Shown in pieces: positions 24,621 to 32,368 of a stretch of DNA of 32,469 nucleotides. Every line of letters begins with the position of its first letter. Position 1 is the stretch's first letter. The DNA comes from Fusibacter tunisiensis. Lineage in GTDB: Bacteria; Bacillota; Clostridia; Peptostreptococcales; Acidaminobacteraceae. The notes beneath the pieces were generated by a model that was not told the origin of the DNA, made no database searches, and saw only the letters and a list, made by a program, of their open reading frames with translations. The stretch lies in assembly GCF_016908355.1 (NCBI RefSeq), contig NZ_JAFBDT010000023.1:1-32469 (forward strand), written 5' to 3'. Position numbers and translations under genes: made by a program.

Positions 24621-25583
24621 TTAATTAACAATCAGTCCAACGACTTTTGCCCAGCCTTCAGCATTATCCCAAATAGAATTTTCTCTTATTTCTAACTGCC
24701 CAAAAGTGTCTTCAAGAAAATGCTCAAACTGTTTAGAACCACCACCTGATCCAACAACAACCGACAGAACATCAAAATCCCATTGCGCTCTAATGGCCTG
24801 ACTTTTAACTTCCTGCATATATTCGGCAATAAATTTTTTAATAAAAGATTCGCTTTTTTCTTTATCTTTTTTAATGAAACCTTCTTTAATGATTTTATCC
24901 ATTAAATAATCTTGTATATTAACCCCAAACTCATAATTAAGGGCATCTTTGAGGCGCTCTTTTAAAATATACACACCTTTATCTAATGTAAAATATGTTC
25001 CTTCTACAATATCGCCATTTTGAAAAATACACCCATTTACATTAAGTCCTCCAAAATCCAAAACCGCAACTGTTTCTCTTTTAAACTCTTTAAATCTTGC
25101 AAGAATAATACCTGAAGATTCTGGCAAAACAGTAACTTTTTCAATATAAAAATGAATAGGCACTCCATTAAGCTTCATTTCGACTTTTCCGTCGCCCTTA
25201 ATGTAATCCGCAAAATCATTTCTAGCATTAACATTTTTAAAAAGAGAAATAGGATACCCTACAATTACATCTGTAACAACATCCCCCGGGCTTACCGAAT
25301 CGGCAATTGCCGTATAAATGGCAATCTTATGAATATCTTTCTTTTTTTCTCGGTCATAATCAACAGAAAAAACAGCATCACTTTTACCAAACATGACCTT
25401 GTTTTTAAACGATGGGTCTTCAAGCCCTGGGATTTCCACAACAAAATTTCCCCTATTTGTAGACTTTTCTTCCTGAGTGGGCATAGCTTTTGTTCTATAA
25501 ATAGCCTTTTTAATTTGCCCACCCCTTTCTGTAATAACCTTGGTATTAAATTTTCCAGCATCAACAATCACTTTAACGTACAT
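24621..25583 (-). CDS. parM: ParM/StbA-like actin-fold plasmid segregation ATPase
   Basis: The 320-aa protein has the phosphate-1 motif of actin-like ATPases near its start (VIVDAGKFNTKV), VIVGYPISLFKN, phosphate-2 AVLDFGGLNVNG, and the adenosine motif VVVGSGGGSKQF near 275. Length and motif order fit ParM/Alp-type filament proteins that push plasmid copies apart. AAGGAGG lies 4 bases before the ATG. No ParR-like gene is seen beside it; instead the upstream 1.9 kb is non-coding and full of repeats that could be the centromere (parC). It has the opposite orientation to the polymerase fragment. It suggests that the window is part of a low-copy plasmid or a plasmid-like element. Confidence 0.8.
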   Translation of the reverse strand: MYVKVIVDAGKFNTKVITERGGQIKKAIYRTKAMPTQEEKSTNRGNFVVEIPGLEDPSFKNKVMFGKSDAVFSVDYDREKKKDIHKIAIYTAIADSVSPGDVVTDVIVGYPISLFKNVNARNDFADYIKGDGKVEMKLNGVPIHFYIEKVTVLPESSGIILARFKEFKRETVAVLDFGGLNVNGCIFQNGDIVEGTYFTLDKGVYILKERLKDALNYEFGVNIQDYLMDKIIKEGFIKKDKEKSESFIKKFIAEYMQEVKSQAIRAQWDFDVLSVVVGSGGGSKQFEHFLEDTFGQLEIRENSIWDNAEGWAKVVGLIVN

Positions 25584-25691
25584 AAATCCTCCTTATTTTA
25601 ATAATAAAATTTTTAATATAAATTAATACGCATATAAAATTCTAAATATAACGAGATAGAACATTTTTTTGGTCAACAAATGTCAACATAT

Positions 25692-25718
25692 AAAAAAGCA
25701 TGCTATGAAGTCGCATGC
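25692..25718 (-). terminator. Candidate minus-strand terminator or attenuator upstream of parM
   Basis: Reading the minus strand, GCATGC (25718-25713), a 9-base loop and GCATGC (25703-25698) are followed by six T's. It stands 110 bases before the parM-like start, so it may limit read-through into parM or attenuate its transcription. TTGAC-like boxes lie just downstream on the same strand. Confidence 0.4.
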
Positions 25719-25816
25719 AAACAGGTATCAATATATCGCTTAATTAAAAATTTAAAAACAGACAAAAGTAAAAAAACGCCTTCAATGCCATCTCTGAAAG
25801 TTCAGAGATAATTTAG

Positions 25817-25942
25817 ATCCGGTCATCCTGATAAGCCTCAGATGTTAGTTAGGTGTTGCAGACGGATGCCGAAACCTTAGCAGCACCTTAAAATTACTTA
25901 ACTTTTTACAAGTGTGTCATTTTGACAGTTTGGCACAAAAAT
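25817..25942 (+). repeat. Long repeat copy A (contains dyad R1)
   Basis: This copy shares GGTCATCCTGAT, GCAGACGG, TTAGCAGCAC, TTAACTTTTT and the terminal dyad element with the copies at 26374 and 29769. It lacks their first 50 bases. The dyad (25913-25937) is TGTGTCA-N11-TGGCACA, with one mismatch that would still pair in RNA as G-U. Confidence 0.8.
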
Positions 25943-26373
25943 TCATCTTGAGAAAACACCCTTTTTTGCCCCCAAATCCGTCCGTCTTCCACCAAGTTTT
26001 ACCCGTCCTCAACATTATTTTTGCCTTAAGTAAAGAGTCGCCTTAGATGTTTGAAATTATAATTTTAGTTAAGTAAAAACAAAAGGTTCCTAAGACTGAT
26101 TATATTTTGATTTTAGTTAAACAAAACAAAACATAGTCGCCCCTGCCTCTAAATATGCCGTCTGAAAACCCAATAGCAATACTTCCAGCAGGTAACTCTA
26201 CCCGTCCGCAGCGTTATTTCTATATTTTTTCCCTTTATCTTTTTCTTTAACTAATTTCACCCACGATTTATCCCCTTTTTCTTCTAGGCTTTCTGAAACG
26301 GGTTAATCGCAAGTTTAGGACTGATGTTTTGCAAAAAAAAGAAGCAATAAGTTGCAGACAGGACCTGAAAAAA

Positions 26374-26551
26374 GATTCGCTGTTTATTAAACAAAATCAT
26401 ACATAGGTGAAGCATGATTTCTAATCCGGTCATCCTGATGAGGCTCAGATATTAGTTAAGTATTGCAGACGGAATCTGAAACTTTAGCAGCACTTTAAAA
26501 CTACTTAACTTTTTATAAGTGTGCCATTTTGACAGTTTGGCACAAAAATGT
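26374..26551 (+). repeat. Long repeat copy B (contains dyad R2)
   Basis: This 178-base copy begins GATTCGCTGTTTATTAAACA and ends in the dyad TGTGCCA-N11-TGGCACA followed by AAAAATGT. The match with copy C at 29769 runs through the whole length without a coding frame. Together with dyad R3 at 26604 it also forms a two-dyad unit that is repeated by R4-R5 at 26926-27045, with the shared linker words AATCGCTACACTT and TTCCAGATTTTAAAGTG. Confidence 0.85.
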
Positions 26552-26603
26552 ATCCCCTTTTTGAATCGCTACACTTGAGCAAAATCAACCCTTCCAGATT
26601 TTA

Positions 26604-26638
26604 AAGTGTGCCATTCTTTCAGTTTGGCACAAAAATGT
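26604..26638 (+). repeat. Dyad element R3
   Basis: AAGTGTGCCA, a spacer TTCTTTCAGTT, and TGGCACAAAAATGT. The arms are identical to those of the long repeats, but the spacer differs, so the arms and the A-rich flank appear to be what is conserved. Confidence 0.8.
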
Positions 26639-26925
26639 GCCTTGAGAAAACGCCCATTTTAGCCCACAAAACCGTCCGTCTTCCGCCAAAATTAACGCAT
26701 ATTTTCACCAACAAAATGCTAATTTAAACCACTTCAAAACTGCTAGACCTGTTGGTTTAACTCTTTTCTGATTGTTTTTCTAATCTTTATATCAAGGAAA
26801 GGTCGGTTGGCTATATGGATATTGCAGACGGTGATTCCCCAAAACTTAAGTATTTTTAATCAAAATTAGTAGGTAAAGCTCAACGATTTTGCAAATCACC
26901 ATTTACAGATGCAATTACACATAGC

Positions 26926-26958
26926 TTGTGCCATTTTGGCAGTTTGGCACAAAAATGT
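26926..26958 (+). repeat. Dyad element R4
   Basis: TTGTGCCA, spacer TTTTGGCAGTT, TGGCACAAAAATGT. It starts the second two-dyad unit, about 85 bases before R5, mirroring the distance of R2 to R3. Confidence 0.8.
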
Positions 26959-27010
26959 ATGTCATTTTCCAATCGCTACACTTAAGTAAAGTCAATGATT
27001 CCAGATTTTA

Positions 27011-27045
27011 AAGTGTGCCATTCTTTCAATTTGGCACAAAAATGT
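27011..27045 (+). repeat. Dyad element R5
   Basis: AAGTGTGCCA, spacer TTCTTTCAATT, TGGCACAAAAATGT. The spacer and the sequence before it match R3, confirming that R2-R3 and R4-R5 arose by duplication of a unit of about 120 bases. Confidence 0.8.
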
Positions 27046-27287
27046 ATTTCAAATTTTCGAAAAAAATGAGCTTTCCAAGAGGTGTATTTTAGGCTTTTTA
27101 TGATGCTTTTTTCTTCTAGTAACCAGCGAAGATCAAAACTCAACTTTCTGAATTAAGCCAAACTTAATTATACCGCTTTGATTAATCACTAAGGTTGCCC
27201 ATCCTTTAGCCATTCACAATCCATCCCAATTTCTTTACAAAAACCATCATGTAATTTAAATAATTTATTCTATTTTTTCAGAAAAAA

Positions 27288-27326
27288 AGAAGGGCGTATA
27301 TTCTACGCACCTTCTATCTTTTTTTT
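27288..27326. terminator. Bidirectional rho-independent terminator
   Basis: AGAAGG-GCGTA, a 5-base loop, TACGC-A-CCTTCT (27288-27315) is an 11-bp stem with one bulge. A T-run follows at 27319-27326 and an A-run precedes at 27282-27288, so it can work on both strands. No plus-strand gene precedes it, so the source of plus-strand transcription would lie in the repeat region. Confidence 0.75.
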
Positions 27327-27443
27327 AAACGGACTGATTCTTTTTTTAACCCGAAGTATATAGCTTTCAAGTGGTATGTGGTTCTTTTACAATCCTAGAT
27401 TGGTCTGTATCTTTTTCATTTACGTAACCTACATTTTGGGTAC

Positions 27444-27471
27444 AAAAAAACACAGCAACGATATGCTATGT
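27444..27471 (-). terminator. Rho-independent terminator of the TOPRIM/ATPase operon
   Basis: Reading the minus strand, ACATAGCA, loop TATCGT, TGCTGTGT (one G-U pair) is followed by a run of T's. It stands 36 bases after the stop of the TOPRIM-like gene. Confidence 0.75.
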
Positions 27472-27506
27472 CTTCATATGATTGTGCTCATCTATTTAAT
27501 TGTTTT

Positions 27507-28184
27507 TCATTCAAAGAACAAATGAAAATTGCTGTATCGCTTAAGAGAATTTCCACCTTGTTTTATAAACTCCCAGGTCTCTTTGTAGTCTCCCGTGACT
27601 GCAAACCGCTCATCACGTATAAAATCAACAAACGTCGATTCTGTTTTGTAATAGGAATCTGAAAATCGCTCGGCATATTCCATCTTAAGTTCATCCGCTA
27701 AATTCACTTCATTATGCAATACATGTTCAAGATTACATGAGAAGTAATACATACCATATGGTATCCCTGATATCTTAGGACATAATGATAATCGATTGAT
27801 CACTTGCTGCTTTCTGTTGTTCCTTTCAGTTACTCGTTCGACTGAACTTGCAGTAATTGCAGTCTCAGAATAAGTGAATCCCTCGATATCTTCTACTTGA
27901 ATTTGATCACTGCCAATATATGCCCCATCCATGTCAATAAGGTGAACAATTTGAATGATATCACCTTTTTTAAGACCTATCTCTCTCCCAAGAAAGTTTT
28001 TCACATGATCATTAACTTTACTCACTGCATTGGCACTGCTCGATAATCGGTCACTGGTAATGTCGCCACCTGTGATATAAAACCTTACCAGATTGGATGA
28101 AACCAGTTTATCGATAATCCCGCCTAACGATGTTTTATCCGTAACGCCTTCAACAATAAATAAAATGACCTTTTTAGTTTTCAT
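27507..28184 (-). CDS. TOPRIM/RloB-like protein, partner of the adjacent AAA15 ATPase (AbiLii/AriB-like role)
   Basis: The 225-aa protein begins MKTKKVILFIVEGVTDKTSL, with E12 in the VEG motif, and has HLIDMDGAYI with D84 and D86: the glutamate plus DxD pattern of a TOPRIM metal site. The ATG at 28184 is used because GGGAGG lies 8 bases before it; the start overlaps the ATPase stop as TGATG, so translation is coupled. Pairs of an AAA15/OLD-like ATPase with a TOPRIM or RloB-like protein occur in AbiL, PARIS and some retron defence systems, where the small protein is the nuclease effector. Which family applies cannot be fixed from sequence reading. Gene and terminator are well defined. Confidence 0.7.
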   Translation of the reverse strand: MKTKKVILFIVEGVTDKTSLGGIIDKLVSSNLVRFYITGGDITSDRLSSSANAVSKVNDHVKNFLGREIGLKKGDIIQIVHLIDMDGAYIGSDQIQVEDIEGFTYSETAITASSVERVTERNNRKQQVINRLSLCPKISGIPYGMYYFSCNLEHVLHNEVNLADELKMEYAERFSDSYYKTESTFVDFIRDERFAVTGDYKETWEFIKQGGNSLKRYSNFHLFFE

Positions 28185-29563
28185 CAATCAACCCTCCCAG
28201 CAATCCTGAAAGCACGACTGATATCAAAGCTATTGGTCTCCTTATAGATTTCTTCTTTTTGTCCACCGAGGTTGATACTTCGATAATAGAGGTTTCTAAG
28301 GTTATTATTGCTTTTTACGTTTGTAAAACGCATATATCGGTTTTTAGGATTCGTTGTTGTAAAAATAATCGAACTTGTACTAAGCATCTCAAGTGGTCTT
28401 AAGTTATGCGACGTGAAGATCAACTGTCCTTTTCCGTTTTCACTAATGATCTGAAGAATTTCACCAAGTAAATATTCGAAGATACCTGCGTCCAGTTCAT
28501 CAACAACCATACATACAGTCGGATTATTGAACATTGTAATCAACTTGCTCAATATCGAGATAATCTTTTTAATTCCGTCTGACTCATATTTTAACGGAAC
28601 TTTTATATCTTCTCTTATAGATATAAGTTCTATACGAATGCCTTCACCGCCATCATCAGTCAGTTGTTTGCCATGGCTTTTGAGTCCTATATTCAGCCCT
28701 GGAACAATCGTTTCTAGTACAATATTCATTTGATCAATAATTTTGACGACAACATTGTACACTTCTTCTGGAACAACCGATGGCTTTAACAGGCCAATTG
28801 CCAAGTCCCCTTGTGTCACCTTTTTCTCATCCAACAACCTGAAACTAAAGGGGATCAGTAAATTCATGTTAATCATCCCAGAATGATGGTTCTTGATGAT
28901 GAAGAGATTGAGTTTAGCATAATGCTTCATCGCCAAAATAATATCTGTATAGCTTTTGAATCCTTCGCTTTTTCTAATGATGTCTTCTAACTCCGTGCCA
29001 AAAACAAAGGAAGTACAATTTTTCTCTGACATCTTCTTTGCCACACCCAAATCAATTTGAACATCTGCACTTTTTGACGTGAGTAAACGGTAGTTTTTTA
29101 CCGGTTTAAACGTATATTCTTTGTTTTCAAGTTGATAATCTATTATGCCTGCTTTATTCGTCCAATCACCTTCAATGAATTCTTTGTAAGCTAAAGATTC
29201 CCTAATAACTCTTGCTTTGTTTTCATCCGTTCTTTCAATTTTCACTTCGTAAAAAATCTGATATACATGATCTTCTTGATTCAAGTCAAAACCTAATTTA
29301 ATGGTTGCTGTTTCTTCTTTTTCAAAGATATAATCACCTGCATTTTTAGGCAGCTCTTGCCCACTTATGAGATGTTTCACAATCCACATGGCATCTACGA
29401 AGGCTGTTTTACCTGAGCCATTTTGACCATATATACCAAGGATTTCAGAACGCATTAATTTATTTGATAATGAATCATCACTTGGGAAATCGAGTTTCCC
29501 GTATTCAACGTTTTTTATATTGCACAGTTCAGCTTCTTTTATTCGAATCATAGAATCTTTCAT
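28184..29563 (-). CDS. AAA15/OLD-like ABC-type ATPase (AbiLi/AriA-like role)
   Basis: The 459-aa ATPase has Walker A GQNGSGKT (46-53), a signature-like YESDGIKKIISIL, Walker B VCMVVDELDAG and a switch histidine in LIFTSHNLRPLE, the order of SMC/ABC-type AAA15 proteins. The ATG at 29563 is selected over a start 22 codons earlier because GGAGG lies 8 bases upstream and the promoter would otherwise fall inside the gene. It is the first gene of a two-gene operon with the TOPRIM-like protein. In such pairs the ATPase senses infection and controls the partner's nuclease. Membership in a particular system (AbiL, PARIS, other) is an inference. Confidence 0.8.
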   Translation of the reverse strand: MKDSMIRIKEAELCNIKNVEYGKLDFPSDDSLSNKLMRSEILGIYGQNGSGKTAFVDAMWIVKHLISGQELPKNAGDYIFEKEETATIKLGFDLNQEDHVYQIFYEVKIERTDENKARVIRESLAYKEFIEGDWTNKAGIIDYQLENKEYTFKPVKNYRLLTSKSADVQIDLGVAKKMSEKNCTSFVFGTELEDIIRKSEGFKSYTDIILAMKHYAKLNLFIIKNHHSGMINMNLLIPFSFRLLDEKKVTQGDLAIGLLKPSVVPEEVYNVVVKIIDQMNIVLETIVPGLNIGLKSHGKQLTDDGGEGIRIELISIREDIKVPLKYESDGIKKIISILSKLITMFNNPTVCMVVDELDAGIFEYLLGEILQIISENGKGQLIFTSHNLRPLEMLSTSSIIFTTTNPKNRYMRFTNVKSNNNLRNLYYRSINLGGQKEEIYKETNSFDISRAFRIAGRVD

Positions 29564-29588
29564 TACATACACCTCCCGGTTACAATAG

Positions 29589-29617
29589 ATCATATCACAA
29601 ACCTCTAGATTTGTAAA
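29589..29617 (-). promoter_or_regulatory. Promoter of the AAA15/TOPRIM operon with spacer dyad
   Basis: On the minus strand TTTACA (29617-29612), 17 bases and TATGAT (29594-29589) form a good housekeeping promoter, 25 bases before the chosen ATG. ACAAATC and GGTTTGT make an imperfect palindrome inside the spacer, well placed for a repressor that blocks RNA polymerase. Confidence 0.65.
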
Positions 29618-29768
29618 ATTATATTTCAAATTCGATACACTATGTGCCTTTTTTAAACTTTACAATATTAATTGTAACCATTTTACGTGATATTATACTC
29701 ATAGTTTCTTTATTCATAATAAATATATGCCGAATTGTTTATTAGATTGGATTAAGGCAGCCACATAC

Positions 29769-29945
29769 GATTCGCTGTTTATTAAACAAAATTATACCAA
29801 GGTGAAACATGATTTCAAATCAAGTCATCCTGATAAAACTCAGTTGTTAGTTTATTGTTGCAGACGGAACCTGAAACTTTAACAATCCCTTAAAATTAAT
29901 TAACTTTTTATAAGTGTGCCATTTTGACAGTTTGGCACAAAAATG
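29769..29945 (+). repeat. Long repeat copy C (contains dyad R6), upstream of the AAA+ gene
   Basis: This copy starts GATTCGCTGTTTATTAAACA like copy B, shares the same internal words, and ends TGTGCCA-N11-TGGCACA plus AAAAATGT. It lies 3.2 kb from copy B, beyond the AAA15/TOPRIM operon, and ends 83 bases before the ATG of the AAA+ gene, just upstream of a weak candidate promoter (TTGACT at 29966, TAATTG at 29989). This position suggests a regulatory role, or that the two-gene defence operon was inserted between copies. Confidence 0.85.
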
Positions 29946-30028
29946 TTTGACCTAGCCTGATATTTTTGACTATTAATTCAAAAAATGGTAATTGTATTAA
30001 AGGGAAAAAAAATTAAAGGAGAAATGCT

Positions 30029-31588
30029 ATGCTGAATTGGATGAATGATATATTTAACAGATATAAAAGCGGCGTAAGCAACTTTTTCATTGTGCAAGGA
30101 AACATTTATGACTATGCCGAAAAAAGCGTCCCAGTTATAACTAAAATCAATAAACTGTTATACGAAATGAATTTTCAAGAAATAGCAACATTTGATCAAC
30201 AAGATGGGCTTTTCTTTAGAGAAGGCACTTATGGGACTAAACAGCCAAATCAAACTGACTTTGAATATATCGTTCGCAGCATTTCCAATCCAGATAAAAA
30301 AGCTGCATTCATAATGTTATTTCCGGAATTCACATTTCCATCAAACACAAACAATGACCCTTATGGATACGGGAAGTTAATTTCCATGATGAAGTGTCTC
30401 ACTTCTGCTAATTTTCAAAAATCAAACAACATGTTGATCCTTTTGGTAGATAACGCATTTAAGATTGACGAAAGAATCAGAACAACTGGTCCATCAACAA
30501 CCATGATTACAATTCCCCACCCTAACACAAAAGAAAGACTGGAGATGATTGAGTTTTTAAACGAAACCAGCCAAAAGAAAATCAATTCAGAACTTAACGA
30601 TCAACAATTTGCCAACTTAACCGCAGGGCTTTCTAGAATCCAAATAGAAGACATTTATCTAAATGCAGAAAGTTGTGGCCAATTAGATAAAAAAGACATT
30701 ATAAAGAAAAAACAAGAATTCTTATCAAAAGAATATGGAGACGTTTTAGAACTTTTAGAATCAGATGGCCTCACATTTGACGACTTTGCTGGACAAGAAC
30801 ACGTTAAAGAATATTGCAAAGAAATGATTGTAAACCCTATGACAAACGGAGAATTAGACCTTGTGCCTAAAGGCGTTTTACTTATGGGGCCTCCAGGAAC
30901 TGGTAAATCTTATTTCGCCAAATGTCTAGCTGGTGAAGCAAGCGCTACAGCAGTTTTATTAAAAATGGAAAAGATCAAAAGTAAATGGGTCGGGGAATCT
31001 GAAAGCAAACTTGCCAAAGTTTTCATGGGACTTCAAGCACTTTCTCCTGTAATTGTTTTTCTCGATGAGTTAGACCAATCTTTCCACAGATCTTCAAGCG
31101 ATACTCAATCTGTTGATAGAAACCAATTTGGGATGATGCTTCAATTCTTATCAGAACCGGAAAACAGAGGAAAAATCGTTTGGCTAGGAGCCGCCAATTA
31201 TCCAAATAAGGTTGACGAAGCTCTTAAAAGACCTGGTAGATTTGATAAGAAAATTCCTTTCTTACCACCTAGCAAAGAAGAGATAGTTGAAATCTTTAAA
31301 ATTCATCTAAAGAGTTCTAAATTTAAAATAGATGTCAGCGAAGATGAAATGCAATCACTTGCAGTTATGTTAGAAGGATACACCCCTGCCGAAATAGAAG
31401 CGATCGTCTTAAAAGCAAAAGAGCTTTTAAAAAGAAAGAAATTAACTAAAATAGACTTCAAACTATTACAACTTGCAGGAGAATACACACTATCTGTAAA
31501 AAATGAAAGAATTGATGAGATGGTTAAAATAGCAATCGAAGAATGTAGTGATCGTGAATTCCTATGTACCTATAATTTATCTCAATAA
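30029..31588 (+). CDS. Ycf46-like AAA+ ATPase
   Basis: The 519-aa protein has a C-terminal AAA+ module: Walker A GPPGTGKS (287-294), a pore-loop-like KSKWVGESE, Walker B IVFLDELD (342-349), sensor-1 WLGAAN, and arginine fingers in RPGRFDKK (R401, R404). The N-terminal half (FFIVQGNIYDY, AAFIMLFPEF, MLILLVDN) looks like a degenerate P-loop domain, as in the Ycf46 group. AAGGAG lies 7 bases before the ATG. Its 3' end overlaps the convergent signal peptidase gene by 12 bases. Such ATPases occur on plasmids and conjugative elements, with roles not well defined; a protein-remodelling function is inferred from the fold only. Confidence 0.8.
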   Translation: MLNWMNDIFNRYKSGVSNFFIVQGNIYDYAEKSVPVITKINKLLYEMNFQEIATFDQQDGLFFREGTYGTKQPNQTDFEYIVRSISNPDKKAAFIMLFPEFTFPSNTNNDPYGYGKLISMMKCLTSANFQKSNNMLILLVDNAFKIDERIRTTGPSTTMITIPHPNTKERLEMIEFLNETSQKKINSELNDQQFANLTAGLSRIQIEDIYLNAESCGQLDKKDIIKKKQEFLSKEYGDVLELLESDGLTFDDFAGQEHVKEYCKEMIVNPMTNGELDLVPKGVLLMGPPGTGKSYFAKCLAGEASATAVLLKMEKIKSKWVGESESKLAKVFMGLQALSPVIVFLDELDQSFHRSSSDTQSVDRNQFGMMLQFLSEPENRGKIVWLGAANYPNKVDEALKRPGRFDKKIPFLPPSKEEIVEIFKIHLKSSKFKIDVSEDEMQSLAVMLEGYTPAEIEAIVLKAKELLKRKKLTKIDFKLLQLAGEYTLSVKNERIDEMVKIAIEECSDREFLCTYNLSQ

Positions 31589-32089
31589 ACGAAGTCCTTC
31601 TAATGATATTTTATATCGAACTTTTCCCAATATATTATCAGCATGTATTGTTCCGAATTTTCTAGAATCTAAACTTATTGGTCTATTATCCCCCAACACA
31701 TAAATTTTCCCATCTGGAACAGTTAATTCAATAGGCTCAGTATAAAAACTAGGAAATTCAAATTCAGCAAGATAAGGTTCATCTAACTTTACACCATTTA
31801 CAAAAACCCCATCATTCCCAAGTTTTATATGATCCCCCTCTAATGCAATTATCCTTTTTGTAAGGGGCAATCTTTTTTCTGTTTTAATGATTACGATATC
31901 ACCACGTTCATAAGTCTCATTAAAATGAGTTGCGACATAAAACCGTCCTTCTTCTAAAGTTGGGGACATCGAATCACCCGAAACTGTCACTATTTTAAAG
32001 AAAAAAATATTGAAAAATAGGAAAACAAGCAATACTCGGAATATCACTTTTAAAACGCGATCTTCATTTTTTTTATATTTATCCTTCAA
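31577..32089 (-). CDS. Signal peptidase I (S26 family)
   Basis: The 170-aa enzyme has one N-terminal membrane segment (about 14-33), the catalytic serine S40 in SGDSMSPTL, the catalytic lysine K78 in LTKRIIAL, and the conserved GDNRPISLDSRKFG (133-146). It cleaves signal peptides outside the membrane. It starts with TTG at 32089, 6 bases after AGGAG; a nearby ATG is out of frame and closes at once. It follows the small membrane protein gene by 15 bases, so both form an operon. An element-borne copy may process secreted or pilus-like proteins of the element. Confidence 0.9.
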   Translation of the reverse strand: MKDKYKKNEDRVLKVIFRVLLVFLFFNIFFFKIVTVSGDSMSPTLEEGRFYVATHFNETYERGDIVIIKTEKRLPLTKRIIALEGDHIKLGNDGVFVNGVKLDEPYLAEFEFPSFYTEPIELTVPDGKIYVLGDNRPISLDSRKFGTIHADNILGKVRYKISLEGLRLLR

Positions 32090-32104
32090 ACCATTCTCCT
32101 TTAT

Positions 32105-32368
32105 CTATCTACCAGATCGTCTATCAACGGGTGCAGCAGACGTCTCTTTTTTTGACCCTATTTTTTCTTGAATTGAAGACAATATGGTTACAGGTTCTTT
32201 ATGCTCATATCTGTGAGATCGAGCTTTCTTTTCTTCAAACTTTCTATAAGCATAGAATATGCCAACCATGATAATAATAGCCAAATAAAGAGGCGTGGTC
32301 AAATAGGTGATAAATCCCATTTTTATAGATTCATATATGAATTCTAGAGCTTCAAACAACGCTTGCAT
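32105..32368 (-). CDS. Small single-pass membrane protein (87 aa)
   Basis: The 87-aa protein has a hydrophobic segment at about residues 19-41 (LYLAIIIMVGIFYAY) and a basic, Ser-rich C-terminal tail. The ATG at 32368 is chosen because AAGGAGG lies 7 bases upstream; a longer frame reaching 32464 has no such site. It is co-transcribed with the signal peptidase. It resembles small components of type IV secretion or pilus loci only in general form; no family is recognised. Confidence 0.65.
   Translation of the reverse strand: MQALFEALEFIYESIKMGFITYLTTPLYLAIIIMVGIFYAYRKFEEKKARSHRYEHKEPVTILSSIQEKIGSKKETSAAPVDRRSGR

Larger units (their letters stand above)
25584..27506. other. 1.9-kb non-coding repeat-rich region (possible centromere or origin)
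   Basis: I see no convincing gene here. It holds two copies of a long repeat (25817-25942, 26374-26551), three further dyad elements (26604-26638, 26926-26958, 27011-27045), a perfect hairpin TCTCTGAA-AG-TTCAGAGA (25791-25808), and recurring GCAGACGG (25857, 26465, 26823) and CCGTCCGTCTTCC words. Terminator-like hairpins stand at 25692, 27288 and 27444. The organisation resembles plasmid centromeres or iteron origins beside a ParM gene, but no Rep gene is visible in the window. Confidence 0.55.

Noticed and set aside
25152-25601. 149-codon open frame on the plus strand
   Set aside because: It lies opposite the ParM-like gene, whose motifs are clear, and has no ribosome binding site or recognisable domain.
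25817-25942. Riboswitch (cobalamin, FMN or c-di-GMP class)
   Set aside because: Some words such as GCAGACGG look suggestive, but the conserved cores of these classes are not found and no suitable gene follows.
26517-26551. Promoter formed by TTGACA inside the dyad repeat
   Set aside because: No good -10 box lies at 16-18 bases in any copy, and the TTGACA is lost in the R3 to R5 elements while the dyad arms are kept.
25817-27045. CRISPR array
   Set aside because: Dyad repeats have irregular distances from under 60 to over 500 bases, no uniform spacers and no cas genes.
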